DNA from: Treponema sp.
GTDB taxonomy: Bacteria; Spirochaetota; Spirochaetia; Treponematales; Treponemataceae
Assembly: GCA_017525605.1 (NCBI GenBank)
Contig: JAFXSM010000016.1
Span: 28,019-92,018, forward strand
Reading direction: 5' to 3'
DNA: 64,000 nucleotides
Under the pieces are notes generated by a model that saw only the letters and a list, made by a program, of their open reading frames with translations, made no database searches and was not told the origin of the DNA. Of this stretch, positions 42,241 through 51,117 are shown in pieces (position 1 is the stretch's first letter; the number at the start of each line of letters is the position of its first letter). Made by a program: the position numbers and the translations under genes.

Positions 42241-43356
42241 ATGGCTCTAAAATTGGAAGGCGAATATCATATTCCGTCAGGCTGTGCCATAAGCGGAATT
42301 TTCGACGCTTCCGGAAACAGGATGCGAGGTGACAAAATCATCAAGTCCATTTCCACGATGCACGACAGAAGCAACGGTCTCGGAGGAGGATTCGCAGGTT
42401 ACGGAATCTATCCAGAATACAAACAGTACTATGCGCTCCACATTTTCTACAGCGGACTGGACGCAAAGCACGAGACGGAACTTTTCCTTGAGAAAAAATT
42501 CGACATCGTGAACCTTTCAAAGATTCCCGTGAAGAAACATCCGAACATAAAAGACGCGCCTCTCATCTGGAGATATTTCGTCGCCCCGCTTCAGACGCGC
42601 CTTGCTGAAAGCCAGCTCGACGAAATGGAATACACAGGGCAGGCTGTCAACTTCGTCAACTCGAACATAAAAGGCGCGTTCATCTTCTCGTCAGGAAAGA
42701 ACATGGGCGTATTCAAGGCTGTCGGCTACCCTGAGGACGTAGGAGAATTCTACAGGCTCGAAGAATACGAGGGATACGCATGGACGGCGCACGGACGCTA
42801 CCCGACGAACACCCCGGGCTGGTGGGGAGGAGCGCACCCGTTCGCGTTCCTCGACTGGACTGTCGTCCACAACGGCGAAATCTCAAGCTACGACGCTAAC
42901 AGAAGGTACGTCGAGATGTTCGGCTACAAATGCAACCTTCAGACAGACACGGAAGTAATCACATACATAATCGACTATCTCGTGAGAAAGCAGAACCTGA
43001 CGCTCGAAGAAACAGCAAGCGTAATCGCGGCTCCGTTCTGGGAGACAATCGGAAAAATCAAGGACGAGAAGAAGAGAAAGGAGATGGAATTCTTAAGAAG
43101 GCAGTTCTCGGAAATGCTCATAACAGGGCCGTTCTCGATAATACTCGGCTTTGACGGCGGGCTCATGGCACTCAACGACAGGCTCAAGCTCCGCTCTATG
43201 GTCGCGGCGCAGAAGGGAACTCTCACATATTTCGCTTCGGAGGAATGCGCAATCAGAGTCCTTGAGAACGATTTGGACCGAATCTGGTCTCCGCGCGGTG
43301 GAGAACCTGTCATCGTCACTTTGAATGAAGAGGGAAAGAAGAATGTTGGCTGTTGA
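42241..43356 (+). CDS. Glutamate synthase, glutamine amidotransferase subunit (split GltB, domain 1)
   Basis: This is the class II glutaminase part of glutamate synthase as a separate 371-residue protein. The putative nucleophile Cys15 lies in IPSGCAISGIFD after a short propeptide that would be removed. The HGRYPTNTPGWWGGAHPF, VVHNGEISSY and TDTEVITYIIDYL motifs follow. An in-frame upstream extension to 42100 runs through the attenuator and lacks a ribosome-binding site, so the ATG at 42241 with GGGGG is preferred. The next gene begins inside its 3' end by 14 bases. A glutamate synthase split into three proteins is typical of archaea and some clostridia and spirochaetes. Confidence 0.9.
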   Translation: MALKLEGEYHIPSGCAISGIFDASGNRMRGDKIIKSISTMHDRSNGLGGGFAGYGIYPEYKQYYALHIFYSGLDAKHETELFLEKKFDIVNLSKIPVKKHPNIKDAPLIWRYFVAPLQTRLAESQLDEMEYTGQAVNFVNSNIKGAFIFSSGKNMGVFKAVGYPEDVGEFYRLEEYEGYAWTAHGRYPTNTPGWWGGAHPFAFLDWTVVHNGEISSYDANRRYVEMFGYKCNLQTDTEVITYIIDYLVRKQNLTLEETASVIAAPFWETIGKIKDEKKRKEMEFLRRQFSEMLITGPFSIILGFDGGLMALNDRLKLRSMVAAQKGTLTYFASEECAIRVLENDLDRIWSPRGGEPVIVTLNEEGKKNVGC

Positions 43357-44851
43357 TTACATCGCTCCTGAATTTGAAATCGTCAGAGGAGCAAACTGCA
43401 TAAACTGCAGGAAATGCGAAAGAGAATGCGCGAACGAAGTCCACAAGTTCGACGAGAAGAACAAGGTGATGATTGCGGACGAGTCGAAGTGCGTGAACTG
43501 CCAGAGATGCGTCGCCGTCTGCCCTGTGCACTGCCTGAAAATCAGAAAGTCGGAGAACACATACAGACCGAACGCGAACTGGAGCGCGCAGACAATCAAC
43601 GAAATCTACAAGCAGTCTGCGACAGGCGGAGTCCTCCTCTCGTCAATGGGAAATCCGAACGACAACCAGAGCAACTACTGGGACAGAATCCTCGTCAACG
43701 CTTCGCAGGTAACGAACCCGCCGATTGACCCGCTCCGCGAGCCGATGGAAACGAAAGTGATGCTCGGAAAGCGCAACGCAAAAATCGAGCGCAACGAGGA
43801 CGGCTCGATAAAGACGGCTCTTCCGCCGCACATCGAGCTTTCGACACCGATAATGTTCGGCGCGATGTCTTACGGAGCAATCAGCTACAACGCGCACGCT
43901 TCTCTCGCAAAGGCAGCGACCGAGCTCGGAATCTGCTACAACACGGGAGAAGGCGGACTTCACGAGGATTTCTACGCATACGGACCAAACACAATCGTGC
44001 AGGTCGCCTCGGGACGTTTCGGCGTTCACCACGACTATCTTATGGCAGGTGCCGCAATCGAAATCAAGATGGGACAGGGAGCAAAGCCTGGAATCGGCGG
44101 ACATCTTCCAGGAATGAAAATCACTGATTCCGTTTCCGCCACGAGAATGATTCCGAAAGGAACGGACGCAATCTCCCCTGCCCCTCACCACGACATCTAT
44201 TCAATAGAAGATTTGAGGCAGCTGATTTTCTCCCTCAAGGAAGCGACGAACTACACCCGCCCAATCATCGTGAAGATTGCGGCCGTTCACAACTGCGCCG
44301 CAATCGCGTCGGGAATCGCGAGATCGGGGGCCGACATCATCGCAATCGACGGATACAGGGGCGGAACAGGTGCCGCGCCGACAAGAATCCGCGACAACGT
44401 TGGTATTCCTGTCGAACTTGCGCTCGCATCAATCGACCAGCGACTCCGCGACGAAGGAATACGCGGAAACTGCTCGCTCATCGTATCAGGCTCAATCCGC
44501 TCTTCCGCAGATTTGCTCAAGGCAATCGCGCTCGGTGCGGACGCTGTTTACATCGGAACTGCCGCTCTCATGGCACTCGGCTGCCATCTCTGCCGCTCAT
44601 GCCAAAGCGGAAAGTGCAACTGGGGAATCGCTACGCAAAGACCTGAACTCGTTGCAAGGCTCGATCCTGAATGGGGAAGCAAACGCCTCGTGAACCTCGT
44701 GAAAGCGTGGACGCACGAGCTCAAAGAGATGATGGGCGGAATGGGAATCAACTCCGTCGAAGCATTGCGGGGCAACAGGCTCATGCTGCGCGGAGTCGGG
44801 CTTTCGGAAAAAGAGCTTGAGATTTTGGGCATCAAACATGCGGGAGAGTAG
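43343..44851 (+). CDS. Glutamate synthase, FMN/iron-sulfur synthase subunit (split GltB, domain 2)
   Basis: Two ferredoxin-like 4Fe-4S motifs lead (CINCRKCERECANEV and CVNCQRCVAVCPVHC, residues ~16-70), then the FMN-binding glutamate synthase barrel: GAMSYGAISYNAH, NTGEGGLHED, MGQGAKPGIGGHLPG, AIDGYRGGTGAAP and the cluster-binding segment GCHLCRSCQSGKCNWGIAT. It makes glutamate from 2-oxoglutarate and ammonia channelled from subunit 1. The N-terminal ferredoxin domains suggest reduced ferredoxin or an unknown donor rather than a GltD-type NADPH subunit, which is absent here. The ATG at 43343 (GAGGG site) overlaps the previous gene. Confidence 0.93.
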   Translation: MLAVDYIAPEFEIVRGANCINCRKCERECANEVHKFDEKNKVMIADESKCVNCQRCVAVCPVHCLKIRKSENTYRPNANWSAQTINEIYKQSATGGVLLSSMGNPNDNQSNYWDRILVNASQVTNPPIDPLREPMETKVMLGKRNAKIERNEDGSIKTALPPHIELSTPIMFGAMSYGAISYNAHASLAKAATELGICYNTGEGGLHEDFYAYGPNTIVQVASGRFGVHHDYLMAGAAIEIKMGQGAKPGIGGHLPGMKITDSVSATRMIPKGTDAISPAPHHDIYSIEDLRQLIFSLKEATNYTRPIIVKIAAVHNCAAIASGIARSGADIIAIDGYRGGTGAAPTRIRDNVGIPVELALASIDQRLRDEGIRGNCSLIVSGSIRSSADLLKAIALGADAVYIGTAALMALGCHLCRSCQSGKCNWGIATQRPELVARLDPEWGSKRLVNLVKAWTHELKEMMGGMGINSVEALRGNRLMLRGVGLSEKELEILGIKHAGE

Positions 44852-44946
44852 CCGCCCGAATACTCGGACGTTATAAGCATTACGAATTTGCGCGGGCGCG
44901 ACGGCACGCGCTTCGTGCGTACCTACACGAACGGTGAGGAAAACAT

Positions 44947-45720
44947 ATGTTAAAACTGGACATTGATTATAAAACACCTTATGAAGAGCTGAATGAAAAA
45001 ATCAGAACGGCTAGCGACAAGCACATTCAGATAAACAACTGCGTCGGCCAAAGATATATCGCGGCAGGACTTTCTGGGAAGGAAATCGACATCGAGGGAA
45101 TCCCGGGAAACGCGCTCGGAGCATATCTTGACGACAGCGTGATACGCGTTCAGGGGAACGTGCAGGACGCGACAGGCGACACGATGAACGCAGGCGAAAT
45201 CGTCGTCTACGGTTGCGCAGGCGACGCGACTGGATACGCAATGCGCGGCGGAAAAATCTATATCCGCGGAAACACAGGCTACAGAGCCGGAATCCACATG
45301 AAGGCGTACAAGGAGCAGCAGCCCGTAATCGTAATCGGGGGCGAGGCAGGCTCGTTCCTCGGCGAATATCAGGCAGGCGGAATCATCATCGTGCTCGGCC
45401 TTGACCTTCCGAAAAAGCTTGACGGCAGGGATTACGCAGGTCATCCGTACAAGAGGCCTGACGTGGGCGACTTTCTCGGAACCGGAATGCACGGAGGCAA
45501 AATCTACATCCGCCTGCACGGCAACGAGGAGCCTGAAGTCCCCGAATACATCGTCAAGGAAAAACTGCATGGAAGCGAAATCTCCGAAATCAAAAGCTAC
45601 CTTGAACAATTCTGCTCCTATTTCGACGATGTGGACTTGAAGGAGCTTGTCGAATCCGACTTCGTTGTCCTCTCCCCGAACAAGGAGAAACCGTACAAGC
45701 AGACATATTGTGTCAACTGA
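44947..45720 (+). CDS. Glutamate synthase, GXGXG beta-helix subunit (split GltB, domain 3)
   Basis: The 257-residue product is the GXGXG domain found at the C-terminus of full-length GltB: repeated turns such as GDTMNAGEIVVYGCAGDATGYAMRGGKIYIRGNTGYRAG form a right-handed beta-helix. It is the structural partner of the other two subunits. The 95-base gap upstream contains a short hairpin-like stretch (GCACGCGCTTCGTGCG) but no gene. A GAGG ribosome-binding site precedes the ATG. The third subunit completes the 42.2-45.7 kb operon. Confidence 0.92.
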   Translation: MLKLDIDYKTPYEELNEKIRTASDKHIQINNCVGQRYIAAGLSGKEIDIEGIPGNALGAYLDDSVIRVQGNVQDATGDTMNAGEIVVYGCAGDATGYAMRGGKIYIRGNTGYRAGIHMKAYKEQQPVIVIGGEAGSFLGEYQAGGIIIVLGLDLPKKLDGRDYAGHPYKRPDVGDFLGTGMHGGKIYIRLHGNEEPEVPEYIVKEKLHGSEISEIKSYLEQFCSYFDDVDLKELVESDFVVLSPNKEKPYKQTYCVN

Positions 45721-46063
45721 GCGCTGCCGGGGTCTTTATGAGTCCTAAGCGTTGCGAGTTGGCTGCAGCGGCCGCCAAGAATCGCTAGGGCGATTCTTGC
45801 GCACGGGTGCTGCCGGGGGCCTTGTGAGTCCTGGTCCTTGCGAGTTGGATACAGCCGCCGCCAAGAATCGCTTTGGCGATTCTTGCGCACGGGCGCTGCC
45901 GTTGTCCGAGTGAGTCCTAGTCCTTGCTGGTTGGATGCAGCGGCCGCCAAGAATCGCTAGGGCGATTCTTGCGCAGGGTGCTGCCGTTGTCCAAATGAGA
46001 CCTAAGCATTGCTGGTTGGCTGCAGCGGCCGCCGAAGGTTGCCTGGTTTGCTGGTTGTAAAGG
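45721..46063. repeat. Four tandem copies of an ~86-bp hairpin-containing repeat
   Basis: Units begin at 45721, 45807, 45893 and 45978 (86, 86 and 85 bp apart), each starting GYGCTGCCG and running through a TGAGTCCT / TTGCNGGTTGG core and CAGCSGCCGCC. The first three contain a perfect 10-bp hairpin, CAAGAATCGC with GCGATTCTTG around a four-base loop, and the fourth is diverged at this part. The array starts on the base after the third glutamate synthase stop. No credible open frame is present. Related sequences occur near 62.5-62.75 kb. Confidence 0.9.
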
Positions 46064-46071
46064 CATTGCGG

Positions 46072-46102
46072 GGAGCATTGCGAAAAACAGCCGCAATGCT
46101 CC
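46072..46102 (+). terminator. Hairpin after the tandem repeat array
   Basis: GGAGCATTGC pairs perfectly with GCAATGCTCC around an 11-base loop; only a weak T-rich tail (TTGTTTC) follows. It may be the end of the glutamate synthase transcript. Nothing gene-like was seen between it and the next gene at 46307. Confidence 0.5.
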
Positions 46103-46306
46103 TTGTTTCACTTTCCTTGATGAGAATGTGTGCCGCATTGAACTATATACAATTTGTCATCATCTACTTTATACACAAGCCTGTTTGCTTGTTTTCGTCT
46201 CCATAAGCTCACGAACCCTGCCGTTTCCATTTTCTATCTTGGCAGATATTGTAGTCATTTTTACTACCTTCGATTACGATGTGCTGCAATTGGATTGTTT
46301 TGTCAA

Positions 46307-46678
46307 ATGAAAAGGTTGTGTGTTTTTATATTCTTGTCGATTTTTCCATTGTTGATTTTTGCGCATGGCATTACATTGACCGACCATTCTCAGATTAAGG
46401 AACTTGCACGTTTCAGAATAATGGGAACAATAGAACTGCGAGAAGAAAAAAATATTTCCGCCCCTGTAAAATACAGGACTCTCAATCACGAAGGCGGAAT
46501 GAAAGTCGTTGTGATGGAGATTTTAAAAGACGATACTGTCGATGGAGAAAGGGGGAAGTGGCTTTATGTCTTGATGACATCTCCCATGTGGGTTGAAGGC
46601 GGAGAATGGCTTGAAAAGTATCAGAAATTCTTGATTTTTCTTCCCGATGAAATGCCTGTTTTTGATTTTGAGTACTAA
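46307..46678 (+). CDS. Small secreted protein of unknown function
   Basis: A signal peptide (MKRLCVFIFLSIFPLLIFAHG) precedes a ~100-residue domain with strands such as RFRIMGTIELRE and KWLYVLMTSPMWVEGG. No family is recognised; the shape suggests a small SH3-like or OB-like barrel. A longer in-frame reading to 46154 adds residues with no plausible start, so the ATG at 46307 is chosen. There is no clear ribosome-binding site. Confidence 0.5.
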   Translation: MKRLCVFIFLSIFPLLIFAHGITLTDHSQIKELARFRIMGTIELREEKNISAPVKYRTLNHEGGMKVVVMEILKDDTVDGERGKWLYVLMTSPMWVEGGEWLEKYQKFLIFLPDEMPVFDFEY

Positions 46679-46740
46679 AGGGAATCTCGAAAAATTTCAT
46701 TTTTTTGAATTCTTCCCCATTAAACTCGGCGGTCGGCATC

Positions 46741-47366
46741 TTATCGGACAACTTTGCAAAATATTTTTTCAGCAATTGACTGTGCTTCTGAAAATCCTGT
46801 TTGCGTCAATTCTTCTGCTGAATCAAAAATGGCTTTTTTTATGCCGTTGTGCACTTCGTCGTAAATCTTCATCGCAACTTTTGAACCAAGCCCGCAATTC
46901 TTCGCTTCTTTTTCAAAATCATCTTTCGTAATTTGATTTATGTTCTGATTGCCGTTTATGCTCACCGACATTTCATCGGTGCTGCTTTCGTAGATTTTCG
47001 TGCAGACAACATCATAAAGCGGCGCAAGGCGGATTGAGGACAAATCTTTGCCGTAAATGAGCGAACTGTTTTTGATGTGGTTGTCAGTATTTCCAATCAT
47101 GAATCGGAATGAGCATGGATACTGTTTGCAACGCATTGCCGAGTAAAACCTTCCGGCAAAAGTCCGTCAAAAAATGTTCTGGTCGCGTCTGCGTCAAAGT
47201 TTTTTCTTGAAACAGGAAGGCTCAATGAAATGGATTTTGCTACTGATGAAATGTAAGATTCATCATAAGAAAAGCTCGCATCAGTAAAATCGTGCCCCGT
47301 AATGCGTCCAGCCTGAACAAACTGCCTGTTGATTTCTATCTGCACCCTAAGATTCACGCCGCTCAT
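46741..47366 (-). pseudogene. hipA: HipA-like toxin kinase with internal deletion and frameshift
   Basis: The first 89 residues are the HipA N-terminal domain (KSISLSLPVSRKNF, FFDGLLPEGFTRQCVANSI). The frame then stops and a second frame supplies the HipA C-terminal domain from FRFMIGNTDNHIKNSSLIYG to LAPLYDVVCT and the end. The normally intervening ~150 residues, including the nucleotide-binding core, are missing, so the two halves meet at about 47100-47135 in different frames. The product cannot be an active kinase. It starts directly at the end of the antitoxin gene (TAG then ATG). Confidence 0.8.
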
Positions 47367-47582
47367 CTATCCCCTCGCCTCCACGTTCAGATTCAGCCCC
47401 AGCATGTTCATAATGTGCAGCGTTTTTCCGATTTCGCAGGTCGGTTTGCCGTTCTCAAGGTCGGAAAGGAAACTCATGCTGAAACCTGTCACCTCCGAAA
47501 TGTATTTTTGCGTGTACGACAATTCTTTTCTGCGATTTCGGATTGCCTGACCGAGCGAAACTGAATCATTTACCTGCATCAT
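47367..47582 (-). CDS. hipB: HipB-like XRE-family antitoxin/repressor
   Basis: The 71-residue helix-turn-helix protein (SLGQAIRNRRKELSYTQKYISEVTGFSMSFLSDLENGKPTCE) is a typical HipB. The frame is intact although its toxin gene is broken. Two consecutive ATG codons (47582 and 47579) follow an AGGGG site, and the second has the better spacing. Three copies of a partly palindromic site lie just upstream, consistent with autoregulation. An antitoxin retained alone could still act as a repressor of other sites. Confidence 0.85.
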   Translation of the reverse strand: MMQVNDSVSLGQAIRNRRKELSYTQKYISEVTGFSMSFLSDLENGKPTCEIGKTLHIMNMLGLNLNVEARG

Positions 47583-47594
47583 TTTCCCCTTGCA

Positions 47595-47690
47595 ATATAG
47601 GCGAACGGCTAAATTCTGCGTTTTTACAGAAAATATAGTCGTTCGGCTTTATTTTGTATTTCCCAACATAATATAGCCGAACGGCGTTGT
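47595..47690 (-). promoter_or_regulatory. Three HipB-type operators at 38-bp spacing
   Basis: Sites at 47595-47614, 47633-47652 and 47671-47690 share ATATAGNCGWWCGGC and begin exactly 38 bp apart. Their core GCCGAACGGC is near-palindromic (GCCG/CGGC arms). They occupy the 100 bases before the hipB start, where the promoter should be. Binding by HipB is inferred from position and symmetry. Confidence 0.7.
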
Positions 47691-47753
47691 CAACGATTTT
47701 CATTCGAAACATCTTCAAAAAATTCCTTTGCATTTTCTTAAATCCTGCCACGC

Positions 47754-47838
47754 TCGGCGGCAGCGTCGCAATGCAGCAAAGCTGCATTCGCATGGGTACA
47801 CACCTTCACCGGCGAAAAGGAAAATCGTTAGATTTTCC
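47754..47838. repeat. Dispersed 40-bp repeat and adjoining hairpin
   Basis: 47754-47793 is identical over 40 bp to 62616-62655 and contains a stem (AATGCAGC / GCTGCATT). A separate perfect hairpin GGAAAATC-GTTA-GATTTTCC lies at 47819-47838. From there to 48055 I saw only a CAATCGCTTGCC motif also found at 62522, and no gene. Confidence 0.75.
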
Positions 47839-48055
47839 GAATCCGTGTGGCAATCGCTTGCCGAAGTGAAATTGCGTCAGCAATCTCAAAAACGAAGCAC
47901 TATCCATTAATTCGACTTTCCACTTAAAACTCCGTCATGGTCTTTTGAAAAACCCCTTTTTTTTAATATACTTAATCCTATTGTTTCCTGAATGCCGGAC
48001 GCGGAAGGCGAAACGGCACAGGTCAAAAGCGAATTTTTCAAGAAGGAGTTTTCAA

Positions 48056-48847
48056 ATGAAAAAATCAGTACTCGTCGGAGCTTTGATGGCATTCGCATCG
48101 GCTTTTCTTGCAACAGCGGAAGTTCCGTCAGAACTCAAGGCAGAGATGATAAAGGAAGACAAGGCGGCCGTTTTCTTTGACGCAAGCGACTACGGGAAGA
48201 ACTATTCTGAAATCCAGATGCTCAACAAGACTGCCGAAAAAATCGAAATGACAATCTACGCTTACAATCCGAAGCTGGAGAAGAATTCGACAAAGCCGAT
48301 CGGCTGGTTCAAATTCGGAACTACGAAGGTCAAGGATTACAACGATTTGGACACGATGTCGAAGGCAATCAAGTACAAGGTGACTTCAATCAAAGAATTC
48401 AGATACTTCGCATACTCGACATCGAAGACAGTCCGCGAAGTCAAATTCAATCTCGACTACGACAAAGAGGCGTTCACGGTCAGGGCTGATTATGTGAACA
48501 AAGTACGCCCTCTCGCTTCTGTTGAAGTGAAGCCTGTCCTCGCAAAGAATCCGAGCAACAAAAAGGACATTCTCGGCGTAAAAGGCGAAATCTCTCTCAG
48601 GAACATCTCCGACAAGACGATTAAGAACATCACGCTCACGATTAAGGCAAGCGACAAGAGCCTCGTCTCAAGGACGAACGACGGAAAAGAAGAGACGACA
48701 GTGTTCATCGGCGAGCTTATCGAGGACGGCGAGAAATACAAGGCCGAGACACCTGTATTCTGGAACAACACGGCAATCGACGAAATCAGAGTCACAAAAG
48801 TGAAGATTCTCTACCTCGATTCAACAGAAGACGAATACGAAATCTAA
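48056..48847 (+). CDS. Secreted protein of unknown function
   Basis: A signal peptide (MKKSVLVGALMAFASAFLATAEV) is followed by a ~240-residue mature domain that appears all-beta and of two parts: an N-terminal half with KIEMTIYAYNPKLEKN and REVKFNLDYDKEAF, and a C-terminal Ig-like half (GVKGEISLRNISDKTIKNITLTIKASD). The GGAG ribosome-binding site fixes the ATG at 48056; the frame is open further upstream without a start signal. I recognise no family. It precedes the pectate lyase gene but a hairpin separates them. Confidence 0.7.
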   Translation: MKKSVLVGALMAFASAFLATAEVPSELKAEMIKEDKAAVFFDASDYGKNYSEIQMLNKTAEKIEMTIYAYNPKLEKNSTKPIGWFKFGTTKVKDYNDLDTMSKAIKYKVTSIKEFRYFAYSTSKTVREVKFNLDYDKEAFTVRADYVNKVRPLASVEVKPVLAKNPSNKKDILGVKGEISLRNISDKTIKNITLTIKASDKSLVSRTNDGKEETTVFIGELIEDGEKYKAETPVFWNNTAIDEIRVTKVKILYLDSTEDEYEI

Positions 48848-48854
48848 ATTCAAC

Positions 48855-48897
48855 CTGTCCGATGAAACAAAAAACGAAAAATTCATCGGGCAGTTTT
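48855..48897 (+). terminator. Terminator after the secreted-protein gene
   Basis: CTGTCCGATGAA pairs with TTCATCGGGCAG (one wobble) around a 15-base A-rich loop and is followed by TTTTC. Confidence 0.6.
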
Positions 48898-48922
48898 CAT
48901 CCACAAAAAACATGAGGTTTAA

Positions 48923-50134
48923 ATGAAAAGAGCGACTTTTTCGACAATTCTTTGCTTGGTGGCTTCAATCGCATTTGCGCAGACGATTAACGTGAACTTG
49001 TCCGAAAAACCTGTCACAAACGGATTTGCGGACTTGGGAAAACTCTCATACGGAAAGAAAGTCATCACGATTGACGATTCGACTTATCCGAACCCTATCG
49101 AAAAAAGAAAGGCATTCACAAAGGCGATTTCTGCAAGAGCGTCAACGACGATTATCCTGAGCGGCGACATCGATTTGTCGGACGGTGCGATAACTGACGA
49201 CGACCACTCATATTTCGACAAATTCGAAGAGAACACGGGAAAAAGACAGCACGAAGATTTCATGTACAAAATCGAAAGCAACAAGACGATTCTCGGAAAA
49301 GAAAACGCCCGGATTAAATTCGGCGGGCTAGACTTTTCAACCGGCAAAAACCTCATCATCAGGAACGTGACTTTCTGGGACGCACACGGCTCGACCGAAT
49401 ATTCAACAAAAGTGAAAAGCGAAAGCAAGGCGAGCGCGGATGCACTTGTAATCTGGGACAAAAAAAGCGCGGTTCCGAGCGACATCTGGATTGACCACTG
49501 CACGTTCACCGACGGAAAATGCGAGGACTTGCAGAGGAATTTCAATCACGACGGCTCAATCGACATCTGCGGAGCAAAGAACATGACGATTTCATTCTGC
49601 GAATTCACGAACCACGACAAGGTGCTGCTCGTCGGCTCAAGCGAGAAGTTCTCGGAGCAGAAAGAGAGGCAGGTCACATTGCACCACAACTACTTCCACC
49701 ACGTCACGCAGCGTCTCCCTCGCTCAAGGGGCACGCAGATGCACATCTACAACAACGTGTACGACGACATCGGAGTTGAGAACAACGGCGGATACATGTT
49801 CGGGCCGGGAACAGGCTCGCAGTACATCGTCGAGAACAACTATCTCGGAACGCATCTTGAGGCAATCGTGAGCTATTTCGACAAGACGAGCGGAAACGGA
49901 AGCACATTCTCGCATTTCTTCCAGAGCGGAAATTCGCAGGAAATCACCGAGAAAGATGTAAAATGGGACAAAACTGAAAACGCAATCAAATTTTCACAGC
50001 ATTTCGTCAGTTCAAAAGACGACATGCCATGGAAAATCGGATATAAATATGAAATGACTTCCTACAACGAAGCATACGAGAAAGTCATGAACGAAGGTGT
50101 TGGGGCGAATGCAACTCTCAACATCGAAAAATAG
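48923..50134 (+). CDS. Secreted pectate lyase, PL1 family
   Basis: A signal peptide (MKRATFSTILCLVASIAFAQ) precedes a right-handed beta-helix lyase. PL1 marks visible are LIIRNVTFWDAHG, the calcium-site SDIWIDHCTF with a following DG, FNHDGSIDICG, the VTLHHNYFHH strand and the substrate Arg motif QRLPRSRGTQMHIYNNVYDDI. It cleaves polygalacturonate by beta-elimination. The length (403 aa) is normal. With the cytoplasmic CE12-like esterase it supports a pectin-using lifestyle. It appears monocistronic, with uppP 36 bases downstream as a possible cotranscribed gene. Confidence 0.93.
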   Translation: MKRATFSTILCLVASIAFAQTINVNLSEKPVTNGFADLGKLSYGKKVITIDDSTYPNPIEKRKAFTKAISARASTTIILSGDIDLSDGAITDDDHSYFDKFEENTGKRQHEDFMYKIESNKTILGKENARIKFGGLDFSTGKNLIIRNVTFWDAHGSTEYSTKVKSESKASADALVIWDKKSAVPSDIWIDHCTFTDGKCEDLQRNFNHDGSIDICGAKNMTISFCEFTNHDKVLLVGSSEKFSEQKERQVTLHHNYFHHVTQRLPRSRGTQMHIYNNVYDDIGVENNGGYMFGPGTGSQYIVENNYLGTHLEAIVSYFDKTSGNGSTFSHFFQSGNSQEITEKDVKWDKTENAIKFSQHFVSSKDDMPWKIGYKYEMTSYNEAYEKVMNEGVGANATLNIEK

Positions 50135-50169
50135 ACCTGCTCGCAGGTTTAATAAGGAACAATGAAAAA

Positions 50170-51114
50170 ATGACAGCACTTCAAGGTTTTTTGCTTGGAA
50201 TTCTGCAAGGAATCGCGGAATTTTTGCCGATATCGTCGAGCGGACATCTGAAAGTCGCACAGTTTCTATTCGGGCTGAAGGACGTTCCCCTTCTTTTTGA
50301 CGTTCTTCTGCACATTGCGACACTCGGCGCGGTCGTAATCTACTTCAGAAAAGTCATCGGGAAGCTTTTCGGTGTGCTTTTCAGGCTCATAGCCCACAGA
50401 AACGAACCTGCGCCGGCTTTCAACATCAGCAACGTGCAGACGGCGAACCAGAAAATCATCACGCTCGCACCGAATGACGAGGTCGGAAGAAAGACGATTA
50501 TGATGATAATCATCACGACGGCTGTTACTGGAGTTCTCGGCATCCTTAGCTCAAAGCTCATACCGGAGCTTCCGATGAAATGCATTGCGGTCGGATTCAT
50601 CATCACCGCGATTTTTTTAATCGTGTCTGCCGTAATCGCAAGAAAAAAGCACGGCGACATTGAGATGGACTTGGAAGAAAAAGATGATTTTTACATCGTC
50701 CAGTCGAATTCGATAACGGTCGCGCAGGCACTCATAATCGGAGTCGCGCAGGGAATCGGAACGCTTCCGGGAATCTCAAGAAGCGGCTCCACAATCGCGG
50801 GCGCGCAGCTTTGCGGAGTTTCAAGAAAAACTGCCGGCGACTATTCGTTCATCGTTTCAATTCCGGCAATTCTCGGCGCGTTCATACTCACATTGAAAGA
50901 CGCGAAAGAAGAAGCCGCAACGCTCGGAAAATCGCTCATCGCGCACTTCAACGAAACGGTCGGAATCATTCCTGCCCTCATCGGCTTCGCGACGGCATTC
51001 GTGTTCGGCTATGTCGCGCTTGCACTGCTCATGAAAATCATCAGCAAGGGCAAGCTCGAATGGTTCGCGGCGTACCTTATCCCGATTGGAATATTGGGAA
51101 TCATTTTCTTTTAA
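50170..51114 (+). CDS. uppP: Undecaprenyl-diphosphatase
   Basis: This membrane phosphatase recycles undecaprenyl pyrophosphate for cell-wall synthesis. The two signature blocks are present: GILQGIAEFLPISSSGH near the start and GTLPGISRSGSTIAGA near residue 195, with several membrane helices. At 314 residues it is longer than the usual ~270 because of an extra segment after the third helix (roughly residues 70-105, hydrophilic). The ATG at 50170 follows a three-codon ATG-AAA-AAA-TGA frame and an AAGGA site. Confidence 0.92.
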   Translation: MTALQGFLLGILQGIAEFLPISSSGHLKVAQFLFGLKDVPLLFDVLLHIATLGAVVIYFRKVIGKLFGVLFRLIAHRNEPAPAFNISNVQTANQKIITLAPNDEVGRKTIMMIIITTAVTGVLGILSSKLIPELPMKCIAVGFIITAIFLIVSAVIARKKHGDIEMDLEEKDDFYIVQSNSITVAQALIIGVAQGIGTLPGISRSGSTIAGAQLCGVSRKTAGDYSFIVSIPAILGAFILTLKDAKEEAATLGKSLIAHFNETVGIIPALIGFATAFVFGYVALALLMKIISKGKLEWFAAYLIPIGILGIIFF

Positions 51115-51117
51115 ATG

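Noticed and set aside
45618..45950. 110-codon - strand frame over the repeat array
   Set aside because: It is generated by the repeats themselves and by the antisense of the glutamate synthase tail.
45721..46063. Integron attC array or CRISPR
   Set aside because: No RYYYAAC/GTTRRRY core pair and no cassette genes between the units; the units are contiguous, without unique spacers.
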